From positions 1-16,171 of the forward strand of contig JAACDV010000069.1 of assembly GCA_009936825.1 (NCBI GenBank): a DNA stretch of 16,171 nt. The letters run 5' to 3'. Each line of letters begins with the position of its first letter. Position 1 is the stretch's first letter. Below, in pieces: positions 15,027 to 16,171 of this stretch. The position numbers were made by a program, and so were the translations under genes. The notes below the pieces were generated by a model, which made no database searches, had not been told where the DNA came from, and saw only the letters and a program-made list of their open reading frames with translations. The DNA comes from Bacteroidota bacterium (GTDB taxonomy: Bacteria; Pseudomonadota; Alphaproteobacteria; Puniceispirillales; Puniceispirillaceae).

Positions 15027-15062
15027 TAAACGAAAAGAGGGCACCGCCACCACGGTGCCCTC
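15027..15062 (-). terminator. Rho-independent terminator of the BMP-family gene
   Basis: On the minus strand GAGGGCACCG (15062-15053) and CGGTGCCCTC (15046-15037) form a perfect 10-bp stem with a 6-nt loop. TTTTCGTTTA follows. It lies 84 nt beyond the BMP stop codon and upstream of the dehydrogenase, so the dehydrogenase operon probably has its own promoter in 14963-15026. Confidence 0.88.
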
Positions 15063-15145
15063 AAATTTTACAGATATGCTTTAGGCGACACTCATTTTGG
15101 GTCCGTCAGCAAGAAATTTCCTGATATGGACGCCAAAATTTATCA

Positions 15146-16171
15146 TTAGCCGGGAATCTTACCCGTCACGCCTTCAGCGTAGAAGTTCATGTCGTTCCAC
15201 AGATTGCCGTCGTTAAACTCTTCGCCAGCTTTCAAAATGACATTTCCTTCATTGTCAGTAATCGGGCCCGAGAAGATGTTATAACCGCCAGCGACCTTTT
15301 CAGCCGCAGCCTTACCCGCAGCGGCAACATCGTCTGGCATATTCTCAAACGGTGTCAGCACAAGGTAATCGTTGGACAGACCAACCCATGTATTGCCAGC
15401 CCAATGATCAGGACCTTCACCCGTTGACCATGACCCGTCCATCATCGCCTCAATCTGACCGATGTAATACGGGGCCCAGTCGTTAACCGAGCTGAACAGC
15501 TGCGCTTTCGGAGCAAACGACTTCATGTCGCTTGACTGACCAAAACCAAAGACACCAGCTTTTTCAGCTGTCTGCAACATAGCAGGGCTGTCGGTGTGCT
15601 GAGCCATGATGTCGGCACCTTCAGCGATATGAACCTTGGCAGCGTCAGCTTCCTTGACCGGATCATACCAGCTATTCACCCAGATAACCGAAAGTTCGGC
15701 GTCAGGGTTAACCGAACGCATGCCAAGAGCAAAAGCATTGATGCCCTGAATCACTTCGGCAATCGGGAATGACGCGATGTAACCAATCTTGTTTGTTTTG
15801 GTCATTTTGCCCGCGACGACGCCCTGCACATACCGGCCTTCATAAAAGCGGATATTACCAGTTGCCACATTTGAAGAGCGCTTGTACCCGGTCAGATGAA
15901 CGAATTTCACATCAGGAAATTCAGAAGCCACCTTCATTGTCGGGTCCATATAACCAAACGAGGTAGTGAAGATCATTTTATTACCCTGCTGCGCCAGCTC
16001 ACGGATAACGCGGGTTGAATCAGGACCTTCAGGAACATTCTCAACATAGGTTGTTTCAACCTTGTCGCCGAAATGCTTCATCACGTCCTGACGCGCGACC
16101 TCATGCGCATAAGTCCAGCCGTGATCTCCGGGGTTAGTCAGATAGACAAAGCCAACTTTGACTTTTTCATC
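15146..16171 (-). CDS. BMP-family ABC transporter substrate-binding protein (N-terminus beyond the window)
   Basis: This is the periplasmic solute-binding component of a BMP/PnrA-type (Med/basic membrane protein) ABC importer. Known relatives bind nucleosides or purine-like ligands. In all, 341 residues are visible, and the frame is still open at base 16171, so the signal peptide and true start are missing. The fragment starts with the first beta strand (KVKVGFVYLTNPGDHGWTYAHE). It continues through IIFTTSFGYMD-like and VHLTGYKRSSNV strands, the GRYVQGVVAGKMTKTNKIGYI hinge region split over two strands, and a Trp-rich ligand region (VIWVNSWYDPVKEADAA). GTG 16084 is an internal Val codon, not a start. 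The terminator at 15027 ends the transcript, so permease and ATPase genes, if linked, lie upstream (beyond 16171). The ligand is not determined. Confidence 0.92.
   Translation of the reverse strand, partial: DEKVKVGFVYLTNPGDHGWTYAHEVARQDVMKHFGDKVETTYVENVPEGPDSTRVIRELAQQGNKMIFTTSFGYMDPTMKVASEFPDVKFVHLTGYKRSSNVATGNIRFYEGRYVQGVVAGKMTKTNKIGYIASFPIAEVIQGINAFALGMRSVNPDAELSVIWVNSWYDPVKEADAAKVHIAEGADIMAQHTDSPAMLQTAEKAGVFGFGQSSDMKSFAPKAQLFSSVNDWAPYYIGQIEAMMDGSWSTGEGPDHWAGNTWVGLSNDYLVLTPFENMPDDVAAAGKAAAEKVAGGYNIFSGPITDNEGNVILKAGEEFNDGNLWNDMNFYAEGVTGKIPG

Noticed and set aside
14963..15064. N-terminal extension of the hydroxyacid dehydrogenase to 15064
   Set aside because: It would run through the BMP terminator hairpin and add a Trp/Tyr/Leu-rich stretch foreign to the family.

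Overview
The window reads as ordinary chromosomal DNA of a free-living alphaproteobacterium. The evidence is a DUF1489 protein, which is an alphaproteobacterial family; a ScfR/RamB-type regulator divergent from isocitrate lyase; a bifunctional GlnE; and alphaproteobacterial-style MFS and thermonuclease proteins. By eye the GC content is moderate, with AT-rich gaps between genes. A marine, SAR116-like lineage would fit, but that is an inference that I cannot test here. I see no rRNA, tRNA, CRISPR array, transposase, phage gene or integration site. All large genes look intact except the last, which is cut by the window edge.

Layout, left to right. (1) 218-5740, plus strand: glnE (adenylyltransferase controlling glutamine synthetase), a YcaD-like MFS transporter, a secreted staphylococcal-nuclease-like protein and a 69-aa protein I do not recognise. 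(2) 5792-9415, minus strand: a DUF1489 protein, the Mg2+ channel/transporter MgtE, and an XRE-HTH regulator of the ScfR/RamB (short-chain acyl-CoA) type. (3) 9652-10944, plus strand: isocitrate lyase, divergent from the regulator across a gap rich in AT and in nested TGTAAA repeats. (4) 11068-14962, minus strand: a tight operon of a D-2-hydroxyacid dehydrogenase, a MOFRL-type glycerate 2-kinase and a group II (aromatic L-amino acid type) PLP decarboxylase. Its genes are separated by 1 and 0 nt. (5) 15146-16171, minus strand: a BMP-family ABC transporter binding protein lacking its N-terminus, with a clear terminator downstream.

Metabolic reading. Isocitrate lyase makes glyoxylate and succinate during growth on acetate or fatty acids, and its divergent neighbour belongs to the family known to control this step. 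Across a convergent terminator lies an operon able to reduce hydroxypyruvate or glyoxylate and phosphorylate glycerate, with a decarboxylase as third member. The decarboxylase's role in that operon is unexplained.

The most unusual DNA-level feature is a run of short tandem duplications: 18 bp x3, 22 bp x3, 20 bp x2, and two in-frame 15 bp x2 inside the glycerate kinase gene. The two three-copy arrays share a 13-mer, and both gaps also contain a CCGGGC-N4-CTTGACCC element. I found no convincing new defence or mobile system. The best leads are these repeats, the aceA-scfR control region and the three-gene operon.
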